A stretch of DNA of 64,000 nucleotides, taken from contig JAHQIW010006212.1 in NCBI GenBank assembly GCA_019055375.1, forward strand, positions 116,593 to 180,592. Reading direction: 5' to 3'. Under the pieces are notes generated by a model. The model did not search any database. It saw only the letters and a program-made list of their open reading frames with translations, and had not been told where the DNA came from. Each line of letters opens with the position of its first letter. Position 1 is the first letter of the stretch. A program made the position numbers and the translations under genes. Shown here one piece after another: positions 1 to 11,624 of this stretch. The stretch is from Parelaphostrongylus tenuis (Eukaryota > Nematoda > Chromadorea > Rhabditida > Metastrongylidae).

Positions 1-270
1 ACAATTGAGGAGCTCTGACTAAAATAAGTTTGTAGAAGAGGCCTTGTTGTCTCGTTTTATAGGTATGAATAATATTTACACTATTTTCAGGATACATTAT
101 GGTCCAAACTGTATACACATTGCTGTAAGCTTTCAGAAGGGTCTTGCAAATTTTGTTGAATGTATTTCGGAATTTTTATATCCACAAATTGTGCACATAA
201 AAAAAACATTATTGCCACGAATGAATTGAAATGATTGTTATTTGCTATCAAAATACCGGTTAACCCTTTC
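1..270. other. no feature seen
   Basis: AT-rich sequence with only short chance reading frames. No repeat or exon-like structure was recognised. Confidence 0.4.
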
Positions 271-273
271 GGG

Positions 274-407
274 ACCACAGCATGGACCCAACCCTTTGCG
301 TGTCTCAACAATGGCGTCCAACCCCCAACGTTTCATTGTTAGACGCAACACGCTCCATTGTTTGACGCCATTGTTTAGAGACACAGAGGGTTGGGTCCAT
401 GGTTTCG
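274..407. repeat. foldback palindrome with ~45-bp arms
   Basis: The left arm (274-319) and right arm (364-407) are near-perfect reverse complements, both containing the GGACCCAACCCT / AGGGTTGGGTCC block. A ~45-bp loop separates them. Transcribed RNA would form a long hairpin. It is probably a short MITE or foldback element; no family was recognised. Confidence 0.75.
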
Positions 408-594
408 AAAAAGAAAATGTGTTATTTCCAAGAGGTTTTCGTAAATTATTGGGTGCACAGAATGTCTGATTCGCTCTTGCCCCACCTACTTCAATAACTT
501 TTCGATTAGCTATCCAATGAACATAAATGTGGTAAAAAGAAAACTCTGGTACCTACTTATTCACATTGGCCAACGTACTGGGCACGCGATTGTG

Positions 595-745
595 TACACA
601 TATATACATATATGTATGTACATATGCGTGCATATATATGCATATATACAATGCGTATGTATATGCATATATGTATACATATGTATATATATGTGTATAT
701 GTACACAAACATATATGTACATGATATGTACATATGTAAATTTAT
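595..745. repeat. TA/TG-rich cryptic microsatellite
   Basis: Interspersed ATATGTA, CATATA and TGTACA units run for about 150 bp without a strict period. Open frames through it, rich in Tyr, Ile, Cys and Met, are low-complexity artefacts. Confidence 0.85.
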
Positions 746-822
746 ATCAAACCTCGTGATAAACATTCAAAACAATTCCAAAAAAAAAAGAATGTTTTAA
801 GCCTAAACGAGGTTGGTGCGCC

Positions 823-873
823 AGGGCCATACACCGCTGTTTCGGAGGTTTCGGCTTCCTCGTCAGTGACCCC
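823..873 (-). ncRNA. hammerhead ribozyme, type I (family I)
   Basis: Read on the minus strand. Stem I pairs GGGGTCA (867-873) with TGGCCCT (823-829) over 7 bp. The core CTGACGA is followed by stem II, GGAAG / CCTCC around a CCGAAA loop with one A-C mismatch. The core GAAA and a 3-bp stem III follow, then A at 17 (complement of 830) as the cleavage nucleotide. All invariant core residues are present. The stem II mismatch may lower activity. Identified by manual pairing only. Confidence 0.75.
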
Positions 874-1058
874 CGCCCCACATTAAGCCCTGCATTGTGG
901 CAAGGAGGGAGGCGTATGTGGTGATGGCATAGTGTACAATGACACTGGTCCATCACCACTGTTCAGTCGATAGATTTCGGCTGGTAGACCAAAATTAATC
1001 CATAAGATCGACTGTTTTTTGAACCTCGTGATAAACATTCAAAATAATTCCAAAAAGT

Positions 1059-1075
1059 GGGGGGGGGGGGGGGGG
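1059..1075. repeat. poly-G run
   Basis: An uninterrupted run of 17 G followed by TGGGG sits immediately 5' of the plus-strand ribozyme in the family I repeat. It may be a slippage expansion of the GGGGCGGGGG stretch found in the other copies. Confidence 0.9.
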
Positions 1076-1076
1076 T

Positions 1077-1127
1077 GGGGTCACTGACGAGAAGGCCACA
1101 ACCTCCGAAACACCGGTGTATGACCCT
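1077..1127 (+). ncRNA. hammerhead ribozyme, type I (family I)
   Basis: Stem I pairs GGGGTCA (1077-1083) with TGACCCT (1121-1127), 7 bp. It carries a U-A pair where the sister copies have U-G, a pairing-preserving change. Core CTGACGA is at 1084-1090; stem II (1091-1106) is GAAGG/CCTCC with one mismatch and a 6-nt loop. GAAA at 1107-1110 is followed by stem III with a CCGG loop and cleavage expected after A1120. All core residues are intact. Confidence 0.8.
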
Positions 1128-1479
1128 GGCGTACCAACCTCGTTTAGGCTTAAAGCATTCTTTTTTTGGAATTATATAGATATTTTGTGAATTTGCCCTG
1201 ACATATTGTTTACTATGTCTAATTATCCTCTAATCACATTAGTCACTTTACTATAGAAATTGTTGTCATCCTGAACGGATTTTAGTAGCAAGTTAACAAG
1301 CACCATTACACTAGCAATAGTTGATAACTTTGTGATGACGAACTGCAGACAGCCATTCAAGATTACCTTCAACGCGTCAGGTGAAAGCACGCTCAACCAG
1401 CACCCAATAAGATAGCACTTAAGAAGAAAACAGCCATTATAATTGATCCAGTGAATCTTAGGAGAGACAACAGAGCTTT

Positions 1480-2345
1480 TGGTGCTTCAGTATTAGACGG
1501 CGATATATGAATATTCGACCTCAATCGCTGGGCAGAACTCTTTCTTAGGAGTTTTAGTAATTATTTGAAAGCTCAAATCTCTGGCTGTAGCTACACCTAG
1601 CGAGTTTTCTAAAACATTCTTTCAAATGCAAAATAAAATCATGATTCACACAACCATGCATTTTTCTTCCTTGATCGCTTGTATTTTGCTAGACAGTCTC
1701 CTACCTTAGACTGCTGATACTCTTTCGATAGCAAACGTCTCGAAGAGCTCAAAAATGTGTGTGCTTTTTGGAAACGCTCTTCAAAGAACGCTGTGGGAAA
1801 AGAAATCAATCGATAGCAAAGATTTCACTGATTCCATCGCTCTGCTTATTTTTTGGGAAAGATCGTTTCACTGCAGTGCAGCAAGGAAAATAAGATCGAG
1901 CTTCACATACTTGATGAGCTTGTACCGGCCACTTCACGGGCAGCGAGGGTTGATTGGGGAGGGGGCGGGACGGCCGACCGGTACGGGTTAAACATGTGGA
2001 GCGCCACTTGTTGTAACTGTGAATTTTTTCTCCGCTTTGAAAGAAGCTCCATATAAAAACGATTCACATAGATATTACGAAACTTCCTTTACACATTCAT
2101 ATGCTCTTTGTGCTTGCAGCGAATTACATGCGTGAGAAAAATGAAAGGGCACGGAGGGTATGAAACATAATTTTATCTTGAATTTTACATCGTTTTCAAA
2201 TTTGCCATGAAAACCCGCATACGTTAAGCTAAGGTCAGAGATTCAAGCTTTCGAATGATTACTAACTCCTACAAAAAGTTCCTATCCAGCGAAAGGGATT
2301 GATTTTTCATTTATCGTCGTCTAACGTATAAGTTCCGTCTGTTCA
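1480..2345. mobile_element. ~0.87-kb MITE with ~150-bp inverted ends (copy 1)
   Basis: The two ends are inverted repeats: the left arm begins TTAGACGGCGATATATGAAT, and the right arm ends near 2325 with ...CGTCGTCTAA. Between them are blocks shared with copies at 13.55, 39.43 and 45.42 kb, for example the AAAATAAGATCGAG region near 1890. No transposase remains. TTAGACGG-type ends beside TA suggest a Tc1/mariner-like target choice, but the superfamily is not established. Confidence 0.65.
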
Positions 2346-2565
2346 ATGTTATTTATAGTATCCACAAAGAACACAATCGCAATGGATGAAACGTTTCCTT
2401 GGAATACTTTAAGAGTTCAGAAATAGCTCACTTCAAAGCTGTCATTAAAGATTAAAAGGAAGAAACTTCAAAAGCGCACTTCATGCTAATATGTATGCAT
2501 TTGTACGTACATATAAGATATATGTATGCATGCATACACATGTAGGTGTGTGTGCGTATATGTAC

Positions 2566-2600
<35 letters not shown>

Positions 2601-2760
2601 CAGGTACATGTATACATTCTTATGTACGATGTGACTGACAAAAGCCTATACATGCTTCTACAGTTCAGAGAAGAAAAATATTAACGGCTCTCAATTGAGA
2701 GCAGCTACTTTGTACTATTGAACTGTAATATTTGCAACGAGTATACCATTAAAGTTAGCC
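2346..2760. other. anonymous AT-rich DNA with TA microsatellite
   Basis: Holds a mixed TATG/TACA region and a pure TA run around 2575-2605. No exon or known repeat was recognised. Confidence 0.5.
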
Positions 2761-2784
2761 CTTTAACGAACATATGGCACGTTT

Positions 2785-2960
2785 GATTCCGAGCCGCGCG
2801 AAGTCAAATCTCACTCAGTTCTGTAATGGCGGTACCGCGTCTCGTGGGAAAGCAGGCAGACAGCTACATTTGCATGCAAATGGCGCCTACCTGGACTGCC
2901 GCGCAAGCGACGGCGTGGTGTCGCCTACTTGTCATCGTGGCCCTCAATGGTTTAAAACCT
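2785..2960. repeat. GC-rich dispersed repeat (copy 1)
   Basis: A ~175-bp GC-rich island shares blocks with 10325-10520: AAATCTCACTCA, GGCAGACAGC-like, TGCATGCAAA and GCCGCGCAAG. Base composition differs sharply from the AT-rich flanks. The open frame across it is not conserved in the other copy, so it is more likely a repeat than an exon. Confidence 0.55.
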
Positions 2961-4230
2961 ATCAAACTTCGTCACTTCAACTCTTGTTGAAAGTCGATTC
3001 AGAACATTACCATACTTTACCTTGAAGGAGATCATCCTAGCAAAATGTACACAGTAAAGGTGAATTATGGCGGCATGACGTTTGCATTACTTTGGGACCA
3101 ATCACGACACTTAACGCATTAAGTTCAGTTGCCCAACTTTGAGGTAGCTTGCGCTGACTGATAATGTTCTTAAATGCACATAATACGGCTTATTTTTCCC
3201 ACTTTTTTCGGATTTTTTAATAAAAGAAGGAAAATAATCGACTTGAGCTAACTCACAGAAGAATGCGGCAGTTCTCTCCACCGAGCAGAGGCCGTGGCGA
3301 CGATTCTAGAAAACAGAGTACCGTTTACTATGAGGGGCCTGAAACACCAACGAATTACACAGCTCTGTAAGGCTCCTCAATTTCTCGTAAATGCACCATT
3401 GGAAAAATTCTCATTGAGAAAGAAATCACGAGCGGAATATTCCCAGAGCTAGCACGGGATCCAACAGATCTATACAAATCTAAGCAACCGATCAATCGAA
3501 AGGCCCCACGTTCGCGAGACCTCGTCGCCCGACAAAGGGACAAGTATTTCTCTCGGAGAAGATGATGTGACGCTAGTGGAAAGATGCGCTCATATCAATT
3601 GAGCCTAAGCCTAAGTCTGATCCTAGCTAAGCCTTTCATTTTTTATTCAAAGAAACCAATTTATAAAAGACTTCAAGAATTGATGCGACCACAACTCTCC
3701 ACAAGGGCCGGTAACATTCATAAATACGACAGATTTTGACCAGAAAGATAAGTAAATTATAATTTTATACGAATGACGTCATTCGAAAAAACATTAAGGC
3801 TCTGAGGAAGGAAAAATTCGTCAAAACGTCAGCCATCGATCTTGAAGAAGATGGGCCATCCTGAGCGGAGGATATGAAAAAAAGACGCGTGGTAAGCCAG
3901 AACCAACTGAAACATTCATCCATCCTAAAATCTCAAATCCACAGAGATTCAAACAAAACCGCGGTCGATACGCCCTGACTTTCCTACTCAGCGACCATCA
4001 GAGCTACCTAGTAACGGATAACCCTCACCCATCCCCAATTCTGACCAGGAAAACTCCACCCCAATATCGATCGATATTGATTTATCGATCTGACGGCGAA
4101 AAGAGTAGAAAGTACGGACCCGACACGCTGGTAAAAACACGTCAAGCATTGATGAGATGACTAGTCGAGACAGGTGTGTAGTGTGACGTGATTACGTCCA
4201 ATACACCATCGGAGTCGAGCAACCCCAATA
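2961..4230. other. no gene recognised
   Basis: Unassigned DNA. A motif resembling the Penelope-linked CTGAnGAAG...AAACGTCAG signature occurs at about 3800-3832. Nothing else could be assigned. Confidence 0.4.
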
Positions 4231-4231
4231 A

Positions 4232-4560
4232 TCACAGTGTAGACCGTAGAACCTTGGCCCAGCGGGACAGGGCGGGGTTCCCGGGCCCCAAGGGCATTTG
4301 AATGCTGAAGGGTGACTGGGAGGCGCGCCATGCATTTGACTCCACCCTTGGAGGTGGTCGAAGGCCTATCTGGGCCTTCCCATCAACTTGCGATGGTCGG
4401 TCGGTTGTATCGAGTGCTGCTGCCCTCCTACACAAGTCTGAAAGCATTTCACCGATTTGGGAAAGATAGAAGACTTGGTAAGCCATGGACGTAGGATTGA
4501 ACCAAGGAACATGTATGTTGCAGCGCACCTTTCACCACTACGCCACGCGTGCCGTTTCTA
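4232..4560 (-). repeat. tRNA-derived SINE, family B (GC-rich tail variant)
   Basis: On the minus strand the 5' end (about 4555-4480) is tRNA-like: a GGCGTAGTGGTGA A-box-like segment and a GGTTCAATCC B box. It is followed by the family B body, ATGGCTTACCAAG and AGACTTGTGTAGGAGG, as in the copies at 11.3, 17.4, 21.0 and 47.3 kb. The 3' third is unusually GC-rich compared with other copies. The long open frame here is a by-product of this composition. Confidence 0.7.
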
Positions 4561-4563
4561 GGG

Positions 4564-5092
4564 CATAATTATTAGATCTTCGCCTAAGTTTTGGCACTAG
4601 AGCAATGAGCGTCTAATTTATTAACTAGAAGCAATCAAAACTGCTCAACAATACTACTCAAAGTATGCGCCATTGGACTCCCGGACACATTTCTGCTATC
4701 TCTCAGGGAACAAATCCGATCAACGCCAAGGGCTACTTGGGAACACCTGGACTGCAGTCAGGCCCTGTCAAGTCGACGTCGCCGCAGTCTCCTCTTGTTT
4801 CAAGGCGACGGAGGACTGCCCATCGCCAAATTAACAGAGAGGAAGTTGACCGAGCTGAGCTGGGAGTTTGCTGGATCATCCGCCGTACAGTCCTGACGCG
4901 TCGCCGTCTGACCATCACTTCTGCCAATCGCTGGAGCGAGCACTTCCCGAACAAGAAGAAGTCCCCATACATCGATCATTTGAGTTGAGATTGACAAGTT
5001 TCTTTGCATCCAAGGATGACGAGTTCTGAGTGCGATTTTGATGTGTCGCCTGAGAGATAACAGAAATGTGTTCAGGTTGATAGCACATACAA
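4564..5092 (+). mobile_element. internally deleted mariner-like element (copy 1)
   Basis: Long terminal inverted repeats match each other (about 4660-4712 against 5041-5090) and match copy 2 at 48.8-49.7 kb. Near 4860-4945 an interrupted frame encodes the diagnostic C-terminal mariner signature HPPYSPDASPSDHHF, preceded by a KLTERKLTEL segment in another frame. The N-terminal helix-turn-helix and the first two catalytic aspartates are missing. It is non-autonomous; the 3' end appears truncated just inside the terminal repeat. Confidence 0.75.
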
Positions 5093-5099
5093 AAGCGTT

Positions 5100-6380
5100 C
5101 GCATTTGTCTGGGGATTCGGCTGCCACCAGAGCACCTTATCATCCTGGATTGAGTGGTGACCCAGTTGGTTCTCCCAGAATCTAGCTTCACTGAAGTGTT
5201 CCTATGTCTTGAGCGCATGAAATGAACGGTCTTCATGGATTAACGGAAGTTTTTCAGACCAAATCTGCTTTTGATTTCCCACCCTAAAGTGATATAAGAC
5301 TTGGTGAGCTTAGGGCGAGGTTGAACCATTGCAGTGCTGGTGATGACGGCTTCATACTACCGCGATAGGCGTCCTGTATGTAATTAGTAATTTATAGATG
5401 GATGGAAATCATCCATTCATATGCGAGTCATCTAAGGTCTTCCAAATCAGAAGCACAGCGCATAGGTAAATTTTTCTGAGATTCAGTGACGTCTCACAGA
5501 TCATTTTGTATCAGGCAGTCTGCAAAATGCCTCCATTTTTAAGTTTTGAAATTGGACATTTGTTGAGGTTCCGTGGACGACAATTTTTTTAGCAAGTAAT
5601 TTTTGAGATGCATAAAAAAATGGAAGTCCATTAACGAGAGGTTCGATGAGTTACGCACTCTCCTATAACAATTGTGTCATCTTCAAAGCGTTCACTGTGC
5701 GGGATGGTGTTGAGGGCTAACAAATACTTTCGTTTATAAAATTCGTGCGTATCGAGATCAATTCAGTCCCTAAAATTGTACATTTGCATAATGTCAATTT
5801 TCGGCAACACTTTTGTGCGGTAATGACCGCAGAACGATTGACTGACCGCAGTGATTGATTTCATTTTCCGAGAAAGAGAATTCCATAAAGTAACCCGTTG
5901 ATTCGGCATTAGACGCTTTGTCGATCGTACGCACAGATTTCGGTACATACGATACGGAAAACGCGGCCGTTCAGATCTATTTCTCAAGCGTCTCAAATCC
6001 TTTTCGGATCTTCTTCCCATTTTATGAACCGAAGAATAAAACGGCAGTCAAACTGGTTTTCCGCGTCTTCACTGACTAATGGTTAAGAAATAAATGCTTA
6101 TTTTAAGCAATAACCGGCCACACTGTGATTGGTTGTTCGCCAGATAGTTGTCTGTATGCAAAATGTCTTCGACTGCCGTGTAAAGTTTGTATGTCGTCGT
6201 GTTTCACAGTGCGTTCAAGTAGTGATTAGTTCCCTTTTGCTTGAAGAAGAACAAAAGTATCAAAATTGAAAAATAAATTTACTCGTTGAACATGGCTTAG
6301 GCGACACTTTTGAAAAATGGTATTTCATTGTGTATATATCAGAAACAAACCATTCTTTTCCAGTCTTTTCTTAAGACCAT
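5100..6380. other. no gene recognised
   Basis: Anonymous sequence. No repeated block elsewhere in the window, tRNA-like head or conserved peptide was recognised. Confidence 0.4.
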
Positions 6381-6384
6381 ACTC

Positions 6385-6975
6385 AAAATTCAGTGTGCCT
6401 GATAAATATTTTTGAGCCATGCATGCGCTGTGTTATGAGCACTTATATGGTGCAACACACGTATTCCGATCTTTCAGCCTCGTCAAATGTGCGGTGCCTC
6501 TGTTTTCAGCCAATCCCTCTTGAGAGACAACCTCTTTACATAGAGGAACCACAGACGTTATATTCGAGCGTGGTCTTGAGAACACTTGAAAGGAGTGGCA
6601 TGATACTCAAAAATTATCAGCCAAGAGCAATCGAGTGTACAGCACTAACCGTTTGGTGATTTTTATCGCTTGATGACGCCTGTAAATTTTACGTCTGCGT
6701 TTTCTCCATATAAGGGGGTTGTCCCACAAGACGGATTCGCTCAAGATAAAAGACGCCTGCAACAGACGAAGCCGTAAGGCCGAAACACGTGTGTTGCCCA
6801 GTATCAAAGCTCATGACAGACCACATGCATAGTTCGAAAATAATTATCAGGCATATTTCAGAAAACGGTTCGTAGAAATTGTCGGAAGATAGTGATGAGG
6901 CCGCCTGGAGTGCAACCTGGTAGTCTCGTTCGCGGATGTTACACAATAAAGTGGGTGTGCTATGTGTCATAAGGC
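6385..6975. mobile_element. decayed family II hammerhead repeat, inverted pair
   Basis: The left arm (about 6400-6515, minus) and right arm (about 6740-6860, plus) are inverted copies of the repeat seen at 20.0-20.5 and 62.95-63.43 kb, sharing ...GAAACACGTGTGTTGC and GACAGACCACATG blocks. The plus arm keeps stem II GCC-GTAA-GGC and the GAAA core. However, the CTGACGA core reads CAGACGA (6763-6769) and the cleavage nucleotide is G (6793), so it should be inactive. Confidence 0.6.
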
Positions 6976-6999
6976 TTTAGACCACTCCAATATAATTAT

Positions 7000-9900
7000 T
7001 AGGCTGATTATTTACTATCGTTCATTTCTCCTTCCTTACTCAAGACTACTCACCAGAAGAATTTTACAGAAAGAGCTAGAAGATGGTCGTTGGACGAAAA
7101 GAATCAAATGAACGATATTTAAGGTATAAATGAATATGCACTGGCGCGTTAAACACGAATCAGAAGCTCATGTGGTTTCGATGGCAACATGTTTGTATTT
7201 TGAAAACGTTTGAAAAAACATTCACGATTATTTCAGACTGAACAGAGACGCGGAAACGAACGTTTCTTAGTCTCTCGAAAATGCACTACAGCATATAATT
7301 CAGCCTTTTGGGTTTGTCTACAAATCCCTGAGTGCGTTATTTACCACTCTTTCCTCCAACAGTAGCACCCCGTAAGCAATTTCTGTGGGCGAATAGAACT
7401 ATCATATGTCTGTACTTCCCGCCAACTTCTTCTTAAAAACGCGTTTACATAGCATTCGAATTTACTCAAACTATGCTAAGAAATGAAGAACCATAGTTCC
7501 TATGGTACCACAATGCCTTCATTCTAAAATTTGGGCAGAATTTGATGTAAACAAGGAAATCTCATCAGTCGTTCTTTCCTTGCAATATATTTTTCCGTGA
7601 ATTACGCGAATAATAACCTCAGTTATACAATCTCAGAAGACATCAGGTGTGCTCATCACTTCTTTCACTCGTTTCCGCCGTCATGCAACCAGTATCCATG
7701 GATTCAGAGGTGGTTCGCCACCAACCAGAGAAGGTGTCCTGCTCCCTTCAACGCATAACGAACCGCCGAATCACAGCAACGCATTGAAACCATTGATCAT
7801 GCAGTAATCAGCAATTTATAGAGAGTAGGCGGTCCACTGAACAAAGGCTCAAAATTGGCTCAATGTGTTTGAAAAATGGTTTTGGAGAGCCATATAATAC
7901 AGCGTCGTGCTGTACGTTATGGGATTTTGATTCCTGATTGACCATGATCTTGCTTGTAAATCTGACATAGCTATGTTGGAGATTCTCAGGATGTCATCAC
8001 TGACGGTGTAGTATTTGTGGATCAAGGAACAAATTATTGCTTTGTAGCCAAGATCTCTTTGGCGCTACTGATTTCTACGATACTACTAGATTTTGTGAAT
8101 AGTTGGCCAACCGCTTGAGAACGAGCTTAGTCACATAGTGGTCTTTGAATACTGAAAACAAGTAAATACGTGGTGTCTGATAATCCTATGGATTACTACT
8201 GCATTTTGATTTTTTTGCATTGATAAGCGCTGATATATCACGAGATAGCAGGAGTCAGGGAGTGGTGACTTGGAAGCCTATAAACGTTGATTTCAAAAAG
8301 AAATTGATTATTTGCTAGCTGTAATTCATCATGGCTGGCCGTCGAAGCGTGGAGAGAAGGTTCTCACGTTGATAAACGCAACGCTCAAGCAATATTCCTA
8401 CCGCTAAGTGCGACGAAAAGAAATCCAAGCATCGCGAGAAGTCCACACATCTACTTATCCAACTGCAAGATCCGAAGGAATGAAAGGTGCGTGAAAAGTT
8501 ATGAGATCTCCAATCGCGCCGTCCATTACCTGGCCAGTAGGAATGCGAGTGGTATCGTCTGCATAGCGACGTTCAAGTACGCCCTTATCTTGATGATGTT
8601 CTATCGGATGTTGTCGCATATTGGAACGAAATAGACGAAGAACGGATCAGGGAAAAGACGTACAGCATACCTTAGAATACCGTGGTCAGTAAGTTTAAGC
8701 CTTTTCCATTGAACTGTTTTTCAAACCTCGCTCAAAACAATAATAATCTGAAGCATATCTTGAGCCTATCAGGCTGAGGCTTTTAATCGACAAAATATCT
8801 ATATTCTTGAGAAGAAATGGTTGTGTTATGAAGCTGCTCAATTCTGACTAGACGGAGGTCAGCTTAATCTTTCCCGGTTCTGAAGATGATGAAATCCGCC
8901 GGAACGTGAGCTTGTGTTAATCAGAAGCACAATAATAACCTCGTGTTTGCTCACTAAGGTGAACAGTGTATTAATAAACATTTTCCGCTCACTGTGTGAA
9001 GACATTGCAACAGAATATACAAACTTTCATTATATAAGCACCTCATATAAGAGTAGATGAAGCAGAATTTGTATTTCATGTGCATAAATTGCATAATTTT
9101 CGAAACCACAAAGTCTTGTCCTCTAGCCATCGCACTGACTATGAGAAGTGGTTAATCTGTCAGGTTTTTGATTTCTAACTGTTTTGTCACTAGCGCATAA
9201 AACGGAATGCACATGACGTCCATCTATCACGACAGACGTCCTTAGTGATGTCGTTTGTAGCCGGATGTTAATTTTTATCGCTCTATTACGACCGACCATA
9301 AATGGTTCGGATATCTTTATCACTAATATCTGATTACTTAAGCAATTGCACAAGCTATCTAGACAACTGTTACTACTTCAAATGTATGAATAAGCTTAAA
9401 GGATGGTGGCACATCAATTCACCGCGATGAACGTTTCGGCGTAATCTTCTCGAAAACTGAGTAATTCGCATCTGATCCTCACGATAGTAATCTGTGGTAT
9501 GTACGTCTCTGTAGTGATCCTGAGTTAGTCCACTGGATTTGGCATCCCAATGCAGGAGGATACAACTCATTTATAACAAGTATAGAAAATCCCTTCTAAT
9601 GGATTCTTTCTGAGCATATCAATAACCGGTCAAATGAATATCGTGGCTTGAAAGGTCTTCCTTCGCAAATTCATAGAAACCATTTAATTGAATATGCAAA
9701 AGTAAACAATATATAGATGAAAAAAGCGAGTAATTCTACTAATCCTCACAGAATTCAGAAAATCCATATTTAAAGCTAATGAACTTAGAGAGAGATCAAA
9801 ATTTGGGGATTGCATTTCATAACTCCTCAATATCGATTTGCCTCATGCAATTCTAACCAAACTAAGAAGTTGTTTAAGCTTCATCAGTAAGAAATTGTCG

Positions 9901-10310
9901 GTTTAGAAAGCAATAATAGTTGCAATGAATAAATGAACAGTGCGAAGAACAAAAGTTTCCTTGTTAAATACAATGAATCTGCGATTCTCTTCGTCTGAAG
10001 GTACTCCTCAGACATCTCTGCCGTACATAAACTGAAAAACTAAGCAAAATTATTGTAATTTCGAGAGGATTTCGCTACAAGAATTTTAAGTCATACAGAT
10101 GACAGAGAGCCTAAGTTTTGCCATGAGTAGGTGATAGAAGATCAAACATGATCAAAGTGTCAATGAGATGGAAAGATGGTGTATCATAGCACAGACAGTA
10201 GAGAGATATTAGGTGTTACCCACTTTGTCCAATGGAATTTTTAAAAGCAGGTAAATGATGTTCAAACGAGAAAATTCTTCTCGAAGTTCCAGCAGTTCAA
10301 GTTCTTAAGG
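7000..10310. other. long anonymous stretch
   Basis: No gene could be supported. Penelope-linked motifs occur near 8879-8908 (plus) and 9430-9455 (minus). A short frame at about 8570-8665 faintly resembles the C-terminal tail of a Tc1/mariner transposase but lacks any diagnostic block. Confidence 0.4.
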
Positions 10311-10324
10311 ATCACGAGAGTCAT

Positions 10325-10520
10325 TTTCATGCTCACAGCGCGCAACGTGAAATCTCACTCAACTACCGTGATGGCGTAGTCCTTTCTCGTAGGAATGCAG
10401 GCAAACAGCCAGACACTTATACACAGGCATGCAAACCGCTTGCCTGGCCGCTTGTCTAAGTGCCGCGCAAGTAGGCATGACACCGCCTGCCTATGAACGC
10501 TGGTCCGCGAAGGATTGAAA
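10325..10520. repeat. GC-rich dispersed repeat (copy 2)
   Basis: Second copy of the GC-rich island at 2785-2960, in the same orientation and with scattered substitutions and indels. No common reading frame survives between the two copies. Confidence 0.55.
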
Positions 10521-11249
10521 ATAGTTATGAAGCATACTAATTGAAACTTTAAATTAATCTCAGCTATCGAAAGCATTGAAGACAGAAATAAGAGACACAC
10601 GTGGAAGTGAGAGTAGTAGAGGATTTCAAGTGGAATTTACAGTGACCAAAAACGAACTGAGTATTTTCGCAATTTCTATATCAAAGAACTATACTTTTGA
10701 AAGGTTAATAAAACTTTCTTTTTTAGCTCACGGTGAAAAGAGAAATCTGGAAGAAAGTCTTGAGTCGAACTCCCAGAAAATTAGAAAAGTAAGTAGATGT
10801 TAACACACCTAATCTCCACTTTTTTCCTTCCATAACACTTGAAAATTGCTGATTGACACGACAGTCTGCTCCCAAACATTGAAGATTATCGCATTCACAG
10901 GTCGACTATAAAACCACACGTTATTGAAAATAATCGAGTGGCTCGAGCAATCACAATAAATGCCAATGGTTACGGTTGCACTCATAGCGGCTCAACAAAC
11001 CTCTTTTGCCCAAAACTAACAGTGAACAAGGAACCTTTACAATGCCTTTATTATGGCTCTTTTTGACGGGAACAGTCCATTGACAGCTCAAATGGCGATA
11101 TCACAGCATGTGTTCACTCGAAGTAAACCTTCCGGAGACCTCATTTCAGTTTGAAAGACTGCACTGTAGGGATGAAATGGCGCTGCACACCGCTGTTTGA
11201 CATCCAAGAACACCTACCAGCCAAGATCTCACGGTAGATCAGAACATTA

Positions 11250-11560
11250 AAAGGATAAACGATGAGGGTATCAACATCGATCAATTCTCGAAGGATGCGC
11301 TATGCATTCGGCCTCAATCCTTAACTTCGTTTGAGGTGAATGATTGCATATCTGGCCATTACAGTGCCGCGGTGGCCTCCTGCTGCCATTGAGTCAGTGC
11401 TGCATGTCCTCCCAGACAAGTTTGAGACCAGTCTGGTACCATTTACACACCCCGAAGGTATGGATGGCTTGGTGAGCCATGAGAGCGAGATTGAACCATT
11501 GGCCTTGTATGCGACGCAGAACACCTCGAATCACAGCGCCAAATGCTCCCAGAACAGCAC
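11250..11560 (-). repeat. tRNA-derived SINE, family B
   Basis: Good family B copy. Read on the minus strand it has a tRNA-like B box near 11500 (GGTTCAATCTCGCTCTCATG), then the conserved body with GGTACCAGACTGGTCTCAAA and CACTGACTCAATGG. It ends with AACTTCGTTTGAGG reversed, a GCATAGCGCATCC region and a TTTATCCTTTT-like tail near 11250. Confidence 0.75.
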
Positions 11561-11624
11561 TGAGTACTAAAAGCAGACTTTCCTTACGCACAATATGAAT
11601 GGGCAATAGTTCTTAGTCTGTGAG

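Larger units (their letters stand above)
751..1183. mobile_element. family I hammerhead repeat, inverted pair
   Basis: Two arms of one repeat lie in opposite orientation. The left arm is on the minus strand and the right arm on the plus strand; each contains a hammerhead ribozyme (823-873 and 1077-1127). A sequence beginning AACCTCGTGATAAACATTC is directly repeated at about 751 and 1022, showing that units were joined head to tail as well as inverted. The central part (about 905-1020) is the same body sequence found reversed at 44.82-44.95 kb. A G-run at 1059-1075 separates the right ribozyme from the body. No coding sequence is present. I infer a non-autonomous, ribozyme-carrying retroelement. 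Confidence 0.75.

Noticed and set aside
600..800. Reading frames rich in Tyr/Ile/Cys/Met
   Set aside because: Product of TATA/TGTA microsatellite sequence in several frames.
4232..4528. 98-codon minus-strand reading frame
   Set aside because: Lies within a family B SINE with a GC-rich tail; no protein domain.
8570..8665. Possible Tc1/mariner transposase C-terminal tail
   Set aside because: Only a vague similarity over about 25 residues, without catalytic motifs or terminal repeats.
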